Positions 27,204-36,678 of a DNA stretch of 64,000 nucleotides are shown here, piece after piece (position 1 is the first letter of the stretch; each line of letters starts with the position of its first letter). The DNA comes from an uncultured Psychrobacter sp. Its GTDB lineage: Bacteria; Pseudomonadota; Gammaproteobacteria; Pseudomonadales; Moraxellaceae. The notes under the pieces were generated by a model that made no database searches, had not been told where the DNA came from, and saw only the letters and a list, made by a program, of their open reading frames with translations. Location: contig CANMUI010000004.1 in assembly GCA_947501045.1 (NCBI GenBank), forward strand, positions 242,340 through 306,339, in the 5' to 3' direction. The position numbers were made by a program, and so were the translations under genes.

Positions 27204-27995
27204 ATGAAACCAACGTCACGCCAATATCAAGTACCGGTTGCTACAAAAGATAGCGCTATAGTGGAGGCTTTGCCCATTAACTCAGATTTTGTTCAACGTC
27301 TAACCATATTAAGTCATAAGCTGGGCTATGCTTTCAAGGATTTGAGTTTGCCCAAACTGGCATTGACTCATCGCTCATTTGATAGCAAAAAAAACTATGA
27401 ACGCTTAGAGTTTTTAGGTGATGCGCTATTGGGAATGATCGTTGGTGAAGCTTTGTATCATCGTTACCCTAGTGTAAACGAAGGGCGTCTGACTCGTATG
27501 CGGGCAACTTTAGTACGCCAAGAATCGCTAGTTACTATTGCTCAGAAACTAGAGCTGTCTAACCATTTGATTCTGGGTATTGGTGAGCGCAAAGGCGGCG
27601 GCCGCAATCGCGCCTCAATATTAGCTGACGCTGTAGAATCGTTGATCGGTGCTATCTATTTGGACAGTCAAGACATGGATATCACTCGCAGCTGTGTACT
27701 GAGGTGGTATGGTGATTTAATTGATAACGTTAATGAACAAAAGGTGCTCAAAGATGCCAAAAGCCGTTTGCAAGAATGGCTACAATCTAAGCAATTTGAT
27801 CTGCCGCATTATGAGTTGATAGAGACGCGTGGCAATGCACCTTACCAGATATTCGTGGTGCGCTGTCACGTCAATATCAGTCATTGCCCCGATATTACTG
27901 AATCTGGTGAGAGTCGCCGTATCGCTGAGCAAAAGGCAGCCGAGCTTATGATCAATCAGTTGCATAAGCTACCAAGCGCTCATAAAAAACGCTGA
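27204..27995 (+). CDS. rnc: Ribonuclease III
   Basis: RNase III cleaves double-stranded RNA in rRNA processing and mRNA turnover. The catalytic signature ERLEFLGDALLGMI lies at ~66-79, and the second acidic cluster is in DAVESLIGAIYLD. A C-terminal double-stranded RNA-binding domain (~180-255) ends with AEQKAAELMINQL. Length 263 includes a ~30-residue N-terminal extension relative to E. coli. It is in the conserved lepB-DUF4845-rnc-era-recO order. Confidence 0.97.
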   Translation: MKPTSRQYQVPVATKDSAIVEALPINSDFVQRLTILSHKLGYAFKDLSLPKLALTHRSFDSKKNYERLEFLGDALLGMIVGEALYHRYPSVNEGRLTRMRATLVRQESLVTIAQKLELSNHLILGIGERKGGGRNRASILADAVESLIGAIYLDSQDMDITRSCVLRWYGDLIDNVNEQKVLKDAKSRLQEWLQSKQFDLPHYELIETRGNAPYQIFVVRCHVNISHCPDITESGESRRIAEQKAAELMINQLHKLPSAHKKR

Positions 27996-28104
27996 TAGAA
28001 CAAATATTTTTATTCTTTAGACAGATGATAGCTGGCCCGACCTATACGATTGTTTTATTGAACGCATAGTTGGGTTTATCAACTAATCACCACAGGATCA
28101 ACCT

Positions 28105-29271
28105 ATGAGCAATCATAACGACTTGCCTTCTACTACCAAAAATAGTACTCATAATATGACAGACGATAACACCACTGATAACACCAATACTTCAAAAAAT
28201 GTGCAAGAAAAAAGAGAGATAGGGGCATCATTAACAGCCGTCCAGCAAGGTAGTGACGAGATCAACCATGTTGATGATACTACTAATATGGATACTGAAG
28301 ATAACGACGCTATTGATGAGTTTTTTGCATCCAGTAGCCATGAGCGCCTAGCAGATAACTTCAAAGCAGGCTATGTCGCCATTATTGGTCGTCCAAACGT
28401 AGGCAAATCAACGCTGATGAACCACTTGTTGGGACAAAAGCTATCTATTACTTCGCGTAAGCCACAAACGACTCGGCATCGTATCCATGGTATTTTAAGT
28501 ACCAGTGAGATGCAGGCGGTATTTGTAGATACGCCAGGTATTCATCGTAATGAAGTTCGAGCCATCAATGAGCGTATGAATAAGGCGGCGGTGTCTGCAC
28601 TAGTCGACGTCGACTTAGTACTGTTTGTAGTTGATTCAGACCAGTGGCGTGATGATGATTTATTGACCCTACAAAAGCTTGGTGAGACAGATCTGACTAT
28701 TGTATTGGTTATCAACAAAGCCGATACTTTGAAAGATAAAGGGACTTTGCTACCGCTCATTGAGACCTTTAATGAAAGCTTTGACTTCGCTGATATCGTA
28801 CCTGTCTCTGCGTTAAAGAACCAAAACCTCGATCGACTCGAAGAAGTTATAGCTTCCCACCTGCCTACTGCAGAACCCATTTATGATACTGAACAAATTA
28901 CCGATCGCTCAGAGCGTTTCTTAGCTAGTGAAATTATTCGCGAAAAGATTATGCGTAGCGCTGGCGATGAAGTCCCTTATGACTTGACTGTACAAATCGA
29001 CGGCTTTAAAGATGAAGCTGCGCATATAGATCCAAAAACGAAACATCCACGTAAAGCTTGTACCTTTATTGACGCGACGATATATGTTGAGCGTAACGGA
29101 CAAAAGGCTATCGTTATCGGTGAAAAAGGTCAACGTATCAAACAAGTAGGTATCGATGCGCGCAAAGACATGGAGCAGCTGTTTGATAAAAAGGTAATGC
29201 TGACTTTATGGGTGAAGGTAAAACGCGGCTGGTCTGATGATGAGCGAGCACTGACAAGTTTAGGCTACTGA
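28105..29271 (+). CDS. era: GTPase Era
   Basis: Era is a GTPase that binds 16S rRNA and assists 30S assembly. G1 is GRPNVGKST at residues 95-103, with DTPG and NKAD for G3 and G4. A C-terminal KH domain contains AIVIGEKGQRIKQVG. At 388 residues the protein is about 90 longer than usual; the extra is an N-terminal N/T/D-rich, acidic, probably disordered stretch before the GTPase domain. AGGAT precedes the first ATG, and an internal ATG (MDTEDN) would still leave a ~35-residue extension. Confidence 0.95.
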   Translation: MSNHNDLPSTTKNSTHNMTDDNTTDNTNTSKNVQEKREIGASLTAVQQGSDEINHVDDTTNMDTEDNDAIDEFFASSSHERLADNFKAGYVAIIGRPNVGKSTLMNHLLGQKLSITSRKPQTTRHRIHGILSTSEMQAVFVDTPGIHRNEVRAINERMNKAAVSALVDVDLVLFVVDSDQWRDDDLLTLQKLGETDLTIVLVINKADTLKDKGTLLPLIETFNESFDFADIVPVSALKNQNLDRLEEVIASHLPTAEPIYDTEQITDRSERFLASEIIREKIMRSAGDEVPYDLTVQIDGFKDEAAHIDPKTKHPRKACTFIDATIYVERNGQKAIVIGEKGQRIKQVGIDARKDMEQLFDKKVMLTLWVKVKRGWSDDERALTSLGY

Positions 29272-29329
29272 TCAAACATCGATAATGAAACCAAGTACGA
29301 TATTGAATATTATGCTGAGGTAATGAGCA

Positions 29330-30127
29330 ATGCGTAATGAGGCATTAGTAGGTTACTTGTTACATCAGCGTCCCTATCAAGAAAAGCGTGCGCTGTATTA
29401 TTTGTTTTCGCAGCAGCATGGCGTTATCCATGGTATTGGCAAAAAAGGCGCTCCACTGTTCGAGCCCCTACAATTATTTGCAACAGGCAAACGCGACTTA
29501 AAAACTTTCACTCAAATCAATTTAGTGCCAGTAGAAGATAGTGCTACTGACAATGCTATTACTAAAAGCGCTACTGATAGCAATACTAACCTTGATACGA
29601 AGTCGTTGCATTATCAAAAAATCAGTGGCCAACAGCAGTATGCTGCTCTTTATTTAAATGAGATTCTTTGGAAGCTGCTGCCTACTGAAGACCCAATGCC
29701 AATACTATGGCAACATTACCAAGATAGCTTATTGCAGTTAAAGCAGTCGCTAACAGCAGGTCAGCTGCGGTTATGTTTACGCCAGTTTGAATATTATTTG
29801 TTTCAAGAGTTAGGCTTTACGCTGACTCTAGATTACGATCATTTGTTAGCACCTATTGAATCTAGTTTAGATTATCGATTCTCTCCTGATGCAGGGTTTA
29901 TTCCTGTTATTCAAAACCATAAGTCTATTCAATCTGATAATGCAGAAATCTCTACATCTCAAACCCTTTTCGGTGGTGCTACGATTATTGAGATGGCACA
30001 ATCAGGTATTACTAAACATACCTTAGCTGCTTTCTCGCAACTGCATCGCCAGCTTATTGATCATCTACTTGACTATCAGCCTCTACAAAGTCGTTTATTA
30101 TGGCAACAGCAGCAACGTTATCAATAA
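29330..30127 (+). CDS. recO: DNA repair protein RecO
   Basis: RecO works with RecR and RecF to load RecA on gapped single-stranded DNA and to anneal strands. The N-terminal OB-fold region begins with EALVGYLLHQRPYQEKRALYYLFSQQHG and continues through GIGKKGAPLFEPLQLF. The C-terminal helical part contains LYLNEILWKLLPTEDP and RLCLRQFEYYLFQELGFTL. The zinc Cys set found in some homologues is absent. GAGGT precedes the ATG. It is the last gene of the lepA-to-recO cluster and converges with a pseudopilin gene. Confidence 0.92.
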   Translation: MRNEALVGYLLHQRPYQEKRALYYLFSQQHGVIHGIGKKGAPLFEPLQLFATGKRDLKTFTQINLVPVEDSATDNAITKSATDSNTNLDTKSLHYQKISGQQQYAALYLNEILWKLLPTEDPMPILWQHYQDSLLQLKQSLTAGQLRLCLRQFEYYLFQELGFTLTLDYDHLLAPIESSLDYRFSPDAGFIPVIQNHKSIQSDNAEISTSQTLFGGATIIEMAQSGITKHTLAAFSQLHRQLIDHLLDYQPLQSRLLWQQQQRYQ

Positions 30128-30187
30128 TAACCGTTTTATTTAGTTGATTAATTAGTGGAGTACTTAACTATTACAGTATGTTGAAAC

Positions 30188-30892
30188 CTAGCAGCCTGTG
30201 TCGTGAGTGCTATTTGGTTTATGTTTGACAATGCCGCCTTGATTAAATGAAATTTGATACATATGCTGATTATAAGTTGCTGTCGGACAATATTTTATAT
30301 GACCAAAATGCCCTCGAGGCTTACCACTATCTCCCCAAAATTTAGTGTAATGGCGATTGGCTCCTACTCGTAAGTGCAAAGTACTGTATTTGGGGTTCAA
30401 AAACTGCTCGTGTAACAAATAGTCTGTTTGAGCATCAAAATTCTGATTGTCATTGTTATCAACGAATAATAAGAGTTTTTTATAGCTATCTCTATGACAG
30501 CGTCCACCAGCATTAGATAAGCAAACTAAGACATTTTGTCGCCGAGTATAACTTTCAGTTTTGGCAGTAGCTAGCACGGTTGTCAGCTGATTTTTAATAC
30601 GTTTGGCTTCCATATGAGCTAGTTGCGTCAATATAGACGGCATAGCTATAGTTATGATAATAGCTAGTACGGTTATAGTAACCATCAGCTCCATTAAGGT
30701 AAAGCCGCTCTCGTTACGAGCGGTTGGGTAACTCTTAGCAAGCTTGAAATATAAGTTAGAAGAGTGAATGATTTTAAGACTAAGTAAGTTCTCAGAGCTG
30801 TTATCGCTTAACTCTTTGATCAATGCTAGTTTTAATAAAAATGTTTTACGTAAGATTGTCTTATAAAAAAGTACTGTGCTTAACGTAGTCAT
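30188..30892 (-). CDS. GspH/FimT-type pseudopilin
   Basis: This is a type IV pilus or type II secretion minor pilin. The prepilin signature is ESGFTLMELMVTITVLAIIITIAMP, with cleavage expected after Gly63 and Glu at +5; the hydrophobic helix follows. The C-terminal ~140 residues contain two conserved-looking Cys pairs (LVCLSNAGGRC, and a terminal GC) as in FimT/GspH. The predicted leader before the cleavage site is ~63 residues, far longer than usual. No ATG, GTG or TTG exists in the last ~35 codons before the motif, so even the TTG alternative leaves a long leader. The function probably concerns natural transformation or pilus assembly. Confidence 0.75.
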   Translation of the reverse strand: MTTLSTVLFYKTILRKTFLLKLALIKELSDNSSENLLSLKIIHSSNLYFKLAKSYPTARNESGFTLMELMVTITVLAIIITIAMPSILTQLAHMEAKRIKNQLTTVLATAKTESYTRRQNVLVCLSNAGGRCHRDSYKKLLLFVDNNDNQNFDAQTDYLLHEQFLNPKYSTLHLRVGANRHYTKFWGDSGKPRGHFGHIKYCPTATYNQHMYQISFNQGGIVKHKPNSTHDTGC

Positions 30893-31436
30893 TGAGTTGT
30901 CACTACCTGTATAAGAAGGTTCTTTAAAAACAGTAAAGTTGGTGCAGATTTGCAGTAGAGCATTGGTTACTTGTCTTTATGTAAAACATAATGGCAAAAA
31001 ATTTCAAATTTGAATCAAATAATGTTGGTCATCTTAATATAAACAAAGTATAGTACAACTGTCAAAAAATGTTTCAATTAGTGAATCACTGTTTTTTACA
31101 ATAGAGAAAAAAAATCAATTGTATTACACTCATTGAAGACAATAGATACAATTTAACTTGTATTTATCAAGCGCTAATATTTTTGGCATGAAGCATGCAT
31201 ATCGTGTTAGCTCTTAGTAAAACAAGTAAGCTATTGTGTTTTGGTTACAACACTATCGTGTAATAATGTGTAGCTGTACAACAAAAAAAGTTGTAAAATT
31301 AATTAATAGTCGATAAGCTACTCCCTAATTAGTTTTGTTGTATACTTATGCATTCGTAAGAGATGTTTATTCTTAATACATCTTAGGAAGTGGTTCTGCT
31401 TAGCGCATTACTCAAACAATCCTTTGGAGGAAGTCC
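30893..31436 (+). promoter_or_regulatory. Long AT-rich spacer, upstream region of the OmpA-family gene
   Basis: These 544 bases contain no credible gene. They must hold the promoter of the pseudopilin gene (left, minus strand) and of the porin gene (right). Features seen are TATACT at 31341-31346, a possible -10 without a good -35, and a small inverted repeat TACAAC/GTTGTA around a 7-A run (~31277-31295). A leader of roughly 85 bases ends in a strong TTTGGAGGAAG ribosome site. Confidence 0.4.
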
Positions 31437-32765
31437 ATGAAATTAAATAAAATTGCTTTAGCTCTAGTTGCCATAGCAGCTGCGCCTTTAGCAGCTAATG
31501 CTGGCGTTACTATTACCCCGTTACTATTGGGTTATCACGTCACTGACGATATCGATGATACTGCTGATAAGCAACGTGATATTCTACGTACTGGCAAAAA
31601 CTTATACGAAAATGTCAATGGCGATCCTATCGGCGACCGCGCTGGTAATCCAAATGGTGGCGTAGCCAAAGAAAGCGGTTTATATACTGGTGCTGCACTA
31701 GGTATTGAGCTGACTCCTTCAACTCAGTTCCAAGTAGAGTATGGTGTATCAAACACCAACGGTGAAGCTTCTGAAGATTCTGCTGATGCAGGCGTGAACC
31801 GTTTTGATGTTGAACAAACTATGATCACTGGTAACTTCTTGATTGGTACTGAAGAGTTTACCGGTTATACTGACAGTGCATTCAAGCCATATGTTTTAAT
31901 TGGTGCTGGTCAATCTAAAATTGAAGTAGAAAACCAAGAAGCCTATGAGGCTCAATCAAACGTAGCTGGCTATACTGATGGCGATACTGTACCAGCAGGT
32001 ACTGAAGTATCAAACTCAAAAGATACTATTGGTAACCTAGGTCTAGGTGCTATGTATCGTATTAACGATGCTATCAGCCTACGTGGTGAAGCTCGTGCTA
32101 TCCATAACTTTGATAACAACTGGTGGGAAGGCCTAGCTTTAGCTGGTCTAGAAGTAGTGCTTGGTGGCCATTTAGCACCAACAGTAGCAGTACCACCTAG
32201 CCCAGAGCCAGAGGCTGAAGTTCCTGTAGTCGTTCCAGCGCCAGTAGTCATTGTTGAAGAAGACATGGACTCAGACGGTGATGGCGTACCTGATAGCATT
32301 GATGAGTGCCCAGGCACCCCAATGAACGTTGTTGTAGATGAGCGCGGTTGCCCAGTACCAGTAGATATTACTGATGAGCTGAAAATGGAGCTACGTGTAT
32401 TCTTTGACAATGATAAATCAGCTATCAAAGATCAGTACAAAACTGAGATCGCTAAAGTAGCTGAGAAGATGCGCGAGTATCCAAACTCAAGCGCTCGTAT
32501 CGAAGGTCATGCTTCTAAAACTGGTCCTTCAGCACGTTATAACCAACGTCTATCTGAAGCCCGTGCCGTTGCAGTACAATCTATGTTGACTAACGAATTT
32601 GGTATTGCACCAAACCGCTTATCAACTGTTGGTTACGGTTATGATCGTCCAATCGCACCAAACGATACTGAAGAAGGTCGTGCTATGAACCGTCGTGTTT
32701 ATGCCATCATCACTGGTGACAAAACTATGACTGTTGAGCAAACTAAAGATATGGTTATTCAGTAA
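31437..32765 (+). CDS. OmpA-family outer-membrane protein
   Basis: This is a major-type outer-membrane protein linking the envelope to peptidoglycan. The signal peptide is residues 1-22 (ending AANA). An N-terminal beta-barrel follows, to about residue 245. A Pro/Val/Glu-rich hinge and a calcium-binding thrombospondin type 3-like motif (DSDGDGVPDSIDECPGTP) lie at ~276-295. The C-terminal OmpA peptidoglycan-binding domain at ~310-430 has IEGHASKTGPSARYNQRLSEARA and the conserved NRRV. Codon use is strongly biased, which suggests high expression. It resembles Acinetobacter Omp38-like proteins. A strong terminator follows. Confidence 0.93.
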   Translation: MKLNKIALALVAIAAAPLAANAGVTITPLLLGYHVTDDIDDTADKQRDILRTGKNLYENVNGDPIGDRAGNPNGGVAKESGLYTGAALGIELTPSTQFQVEYGVSNTNGEASEDSADAGVNRFDVEQTMITGNFLIGTEEFTGYTDSAFKPYVLIGAGQSKIEVENQEAYEAQSNVAGYTDGDTVPAGTEVSNSKDTIGNLGLGAMYRINDAISLRGEARAIHNFDNNWWEGLALAGLEVVLGGHLAPTVAVPPSPEPEAEVPVVVPAPVVIVEEDMDSDGDGVPDSIDECPGTPMNVVVDERGCPVPVDITDELKMELRVFFDNDKSAIKDQYKTEIAKVAEKMREYPNSSARIEGHASKTGPSARYNQRLSEARAVAVQSMLTNEFGIAPNRLSTVGYGYDRPIAPNDTEEGRAMNRRVYAIITGDKTMTVEQTKDMVIQ

Positions 32766-32802
32766 CATTATTGAATAAGTATAGACTAAGATTCTGAGTT
32801 AC

Positions 32803-32833
32803 AAAAAAAGCCACCTAAAGGGTGGCTTTTTTT
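32803..32833 (+). terminator. Terminator after the OmpA-family gene
   Basis: A run of A, then AGCCACC pairing with GGTGGCT around a 5-base loop, then seven T. Confidence 0.9.
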
Positions 32834-33060
32834 ATTTATGTACTTATATAAATAACTTATTGCATAAATTTATACTGCAATAATGTTATACTAGCCGCCC
32901 AAACACTTTGTAGATTGACAAAGTGCCCATTAGCGTAGCTGTCCTTAGATAAATTAATCGGCATCAGTATTAATCTTGCTAGTATTAACTCCCTTTATAT
33001 TAAAATTTTATCTAGCAGCTTTTATTGCTATTGTATTTTTTAGACGAAATGAGCATTTAT

Positions 33061-34908
33061 ATGGCGAACGACATCAAACACTTGCGTAATATTGCAATTA
33101 TTGCCCACGTTGACCACGGCAAAACCACTTTGGTTGATAAATTATTACATCAATCAGGTACGTTTGGCGACCGTGCGAACATCGCAGAACGCGCGATGGA
33201 CTCAGGTGATATCGAACAAGAACGTGGCATTACTATTTTGGCTAAAAACACGGCCATCAGATGGCAGCATCCTAAAGAAGATACCGAGTATCGCATTAAT
33301 ATTGTAGATACCCCAGGTCACGCAGACTTTGGCGGGGAAGTTGAACGGGTCATGTCGATGGTAGACTGCGTACTTTTAGTCGTAGACGCTGTTGATGGGC
33401 CTATGCCACAAACACGTTTTGTCACTCAAAAAGCGTTTGAACAAGGCTTAAAACCTATTGTAGTCATCAATAAGATTGATCGCCCTGGTGCACGTCCTGA
33501 TTGGGTAATGGATCAAATTTTTGATTTATTTGACAATCTTGGGGCAACGGATGAGCAGTTAGACTTTCCAGTTGTCTATGCCTCAGCGCTGAATGGTGTT
33601 GCGGGCTTAGAAGCAGACAATCTTGCTGATGATATGACGCCTCTGTTCGAAACTATTGTAAGTGTAGTACAACCGCCGCAGGTTGATGCAGATGCACCGT
33701 TTCGTATGCAGATCTCAAGCCTTGATTACAACAGTTTCGTAGGTGTTATCGGTATTGGTCGTATCCAGCGCGGTAAAATCTCCACCAACACACCGGTAAC
33801 TGTGATTGATAAAAACGGTAAAACGCGTAACGGCCGTATCCTAAAGATAATGGGTTATCACGGTCTTGATCGTATCGATGTTGAAGATGCACAAGCTGGT
33901 GACATTATTTGTATCACGGGTATCGATGCTCTAAATATCTCAGATACGATTTGTGATCCCAATCATGTTGAAGCTCTGCCGCCGCTTACAGTTGATGAAC
34001 CAACAGTATCGATGAATTTCCAAGTGAACAATTCACCTTTTGCTGGCCGTGAAGGTAAATTTGTCACGTCGCGTAATATTCGTGAGCGTTTAGAGCGTGA
34101 GCTTATTCATAACGTAGCGCTACGAGTAGAAGACACTGAGTCTCCTGACAAATTTAAAGTATCGGGCCGTGGTGAATTGCATTTATCTGTGCTGATTGAA
34201 AACATGCGCCGCGAAGGTTTTGAGCTTGGCGTATCAGGTCCTGAAGTTATTATCAAAGAAGTTGATGGTAAGCTCCAAGAGCCGTATGAGAATGTTATCT
34301 TCGATATTGAAGAAGAACATCAGGGTTCTATTATGGAACAAGTAGGTCTGCGTAAAGGTGAGATGACTGATATGCAGCTTGATGGTAAAGGACGTATGCG
34401 TATTCAGGCAACTATGCCAGCTCGCGGTCTGATAGGGTTTCGTTCTGAGTTTTTAACCTTGACGTCAGGTACGGGTATTATGACTTCAAGCTTCTCTCAT
34501 TATGGACCACAAAAAATTGGTGATGTTGGTGGTCGTTCTAATGGTGTACTAGTGTCTATGGCTAAAGGGGTTTGTTTAGGATTTGCTTTATTTAACTTAC
34601 AAAAACGCGGTAAGCTATTTGCTGAGCCGCAGCTGGAAGTTTATGAAGGTATGATTGTCGGACAAAACTCACGTAGTGATGACATGGCGGTTAACCCAAC
34701 CACAGCTAAACAGCTAACTAACGTACGCGCTAGTGGTACTGATGAAGCACTCACTTTGACACCTGCTATTAAGTTTACTTTAGAGCAAGCGCTTGAATAT
34801 ATTCAAGATGATGAGCTGGTCGAAGTAACACCAAAGGCGATTCGTCTACGTAAGCGCTACTTGACTGAAAGTGAACGTAAGCGTCATGGCCGTAAAAAAG
34901 GTGCGTAG
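33061..34908 (+). CDS. typA: Ribosome-associated GTPase TypA/BipA
   Basis: BipA is a translational GTPase needed for 50S assembly and growth in the cold. The protein starts best at ATG 33061 (MANDIKHLRNIAIIAHVDHGKTT), giving 615 residues; in-frame upstream starts only add residues not conserved in the family. G1 AHVDHGKTT is at 15-23, with the switch region RGITILAKNTA, DTPGHADFGGEVER and NKIDRP following. The C-terminal domain ends KRYLTESERKRHGRKK, as in BipA. A strong bidirectional terminator lies downstream. Confidence 0.97.
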   Translation: MANDIKHLRNIAIIAHVDHGKTTLVDKLLHQSGTFGDRANIAERAMDSGDIEQERGITILAKNTAIRWQHPKEDTEYRINIVDTPGHADFGGEVERVMSMVDCVLLVVDAVDGPMPQTRFVTQKAFEQGLKPIVVINKIDRPGARPDWVMDQIFDLFDNLGATDEQLDFPVVYASALNGVAGLEADNLADDMTPLFETIVSVVQPPQVDADAPFRMQISSLDYNSFVGVIGIGRIQRGKISTNTPVTVIDKNGKTRNGRILKIMGYHGLDRIDVEDAQAGDIICITGIDALNISDTICDPNHVEALPPLTVDEPTVSMNFQVNNSPFAGREGKFVTSRNIRERLERELIHNVALRVEDTESPDKFKVSGRGELHLSVLIENMRREGFELGVSGPEVIIKEVDGKLQEPYENVIFDIEEEHQGSIMEQVGLRKGEMTDMQLDGKGRMRIQATMPARGLIGFRSEFLTLTSGTGIMTSSFSHYGPQKIGDVGGRSNGVLVSMAKGVCLGFALFNLQKRGKLFAEPQLEVYEGMIVGQNSRSDDMAVNPTTAKQLTNVRASGTDEALTLTPAIKFTLEQALEYIQDDELVEVTPKAIRLRKRYLTESERKRHGRKKGA

Positions 34909-34977
34909 ACATCTATAGTATTAATAACAAATACTATAGATAGTTAAAACTAGCGTAATGTATAGATGTATCGATAA

Positions 34978-35011
34978 CAAAAAGGCCAACTCAGTGAGTT
35001 GGCCTTCTTTT
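34978..35011. terminator. Bidirectional terminator between typA and a convergent gene
   Basis: AAGGCCAACTCA and TGAGTTGGCCTT form a perfect 12-bp stem, flanked by an A-run on the left and CTTTT on the right. It sits between two convergent genes. Confidence 0.88.
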
Positions 35012-35041
35012 GTATCCTTATTCAATTACTATACTGACAAA

Positions 35042-35482
35042 TCAATTAGTAACTATCACCCGATCATTAGTATTGATAAATATCTCTGAAGGTTGATCAA
35101 CGACAATGCGTACCAGGTTGTCATCGACGCCCTGCGATTTATAAAAGTTATCCTCAGCTACCGTACAGCCCAAGCAGCGTGACATGGCATCCCAAGGCTC
35201 AACGAATAGTTTTTGCTGCGCTTGATCCGCATTGCCGCCGATAAGAGAGAAGGGTAGACTAACAAGATAAGCGGCTGTCCCAGTTACAGCAGTAACTAGC
35301 TGTAGCGGTTTGCCAACGACTGTATCTACTACCATAGTGTCATAAGAAGGCCCAAAATCAGTTTCATCTATTTCTATTGCTGCTGAGGCAGGCTGCATGA
35401 TGGCCATAATAAGGCTGACGCTAATAGCAGTAGTAGTAAATATATGCTTGGTTTTACGCTTAGAGTTGGCAATAATAGTCAT
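35042..35482 (-). CDS. Small exported protein, multidrug-transporter-like conserved hypothetical
   Basis: The function is unknown. The first ~35 residues form a signal peptide with cleavage near ASA. The mature part of ~110 residues holds a hydrophobic stretch (PLQLVTAVTGTAAYLVSLPFSLIGG) followed by FVEPWDAMSRCLGC. This pattern, a VVGKP lead, a hydrophobic GT...LPFSL segment and a VEPW/xxxxRxLG tail, recurs in small gammaproteobacterial exported proteins of unknown role. AGGAT lies 6 bases before the ATG. It is downstream of mutM on the same strand, with 152 bases between. Confidence 0.7.
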   Translation of the reverse strand: MTIIANSKRKTKHIFTTTAISVSLIMAIMQPASAAIEIDETDFGPSYDTMVVDTVVGKPLQLVTAVTGTAAYLVSLPFSLIGGNADQAQQKLFVEPWDAMSRCLGCTVAEDNFYKSQGVDDNLVRIVVDQPSEIFINTNDRVIVTN

Positions 35483-35634
35483 TGTAATATCCTAAAAATA
35501 GTCAGCGTTATAAAAACAGTATGGTTATTATTAAAGCAAGATGTGTGCCGACAAGCAACACAAATAGCTATTTCTGGACGAAAAACAAAACTATTGTTTT
35601 AAAAATTAAACTGATGTAGAAAGTCAAACACTTT

Positions 35635-36603
35635 TTATGATAGGGGCTGACAAGTAACACAGAAAATACTAGCGCGACCGTTGATCTTAATATTTTCAAG
35701 TATAGTAGCGCAATGTGGACACGATTCTCCCAATTTGCCATATACGTTTAGCGTTTGCTGGAAGTAACCAGTTTGACCACTAGCTACAGTAAAGTCGCGT
35801 AAGGTAGAACCACCAAGTTCAATGGCTTTTTTTAGAATGGCCTTAATATGTTCGACTAATTCTTCAATCTGTTCATAAGATAGTAGGTTGGCTGGAGTAG
35901 CAGGATGAATGGCTGCTAAATATAAGCTTTCTGTTGCATAAATATTGCCAACGCCTACTACTACCTGTTGTTCCATAATGACTGATTTAATAGCGCGTGT
36001 AATAGGACGTTTTGTGCTTTTTTTATCTGACGTATTATTCAAGCTAGCACTGTGCTTGGTACGCTGAATATACTGATATAAATAATCAGCATTAAACTCA
36101 GCTGATAAAGGTTCTGGACCTAGGTGCTCTAAGAGTTTCGCATCATAATCTTCATGCCACAGTATCGCCCCAAAACGCCTAGGATCATGGTAGTGCAGCT
36201 GTGACTCTACCCCGTTGGTATCAGTAAATATCATAATCAAATGATCATGTTTACGCTTATCGGTGCTATAAGCATGTTGTTGTAAGCTCCCCGACATACC
36301 TAAATGCATAATCAAGCGGCGCGGCTCATATGTTGAGTCTGTTTCATTATCGAGCATTTGCATATCATTTATAGACACTAAGGCTGGCATAGCTAGTTTA
36401 GGTATAAAGCCAGGCACAAAGGTCAATATGAGATACTTGGCACGGCGCTCTACGTTTTGCAACGTATAGCCGAGCAAAGATTCTAGGTCATCAGGTATAG
36501 GCCAGCGCAGCTTTGGTTGAAAGACTTTTATATCTGTGAGCTGTTGACCTAATAAAGGAGCAAGGCTGGTCTTAGTGGTTTCAACTTCTGGTAACTCAGG
36601 CAT
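35635..36603 (-). CDS. mutM: Formamidopyrimidine-DNA glycosylase MutM
   Basis: MutM excises 8-oxoguanine and formamidopyrimidines and nicks the abasic site. The catalytic Pro2-Glu3 (MPELPEVE) are present once Met is removed, and the Lys in RRAKYLIL fits the family. A C-terminal zinc finger is C-x2-C-x16-C-x2-C (CPHC...CVTC). At 322 residues it is about 50 longer than usual because of two polar inserts, near residues 74-95 and 190-207. It lies 75 bases downstream of relA, same strand. Confidence 0.95.
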   Translation of the reverse strand: MPELPEVETTKTSLAPLLGQQLTDIKVFQPKLRWPIPDDLESLLGYTLQNVERRAKYLILTFVPGFIPKLAMPALVSINDMQMLDNETDSTYEPRRLIMHLGMSGSLQQHAYSTDKRKHDHLIMIFTDTNGVESQLHYHDPRRFGAILWHEDYDAKLLEHLGPEPLSAEFNADYLYQYIQRTKHSASLNNTSDKKSTKRPITRAIKSVIMEQQVVVGVGNIYATESLYLAAIHPATPANLLSYEQIEELVEHIKAILKKAIELGGSTLRDFTVASGQTGYFQQTLNVYGKLGESCPHCATILENIKINGRASIFCVTCQPLS

Positions 36604-36678
36604 AATAGGATTCTATATTGGTTTTTTATTATTTATTAATGGTTATTCATATAATCTAGGTTGGATATAGTAAGACAA

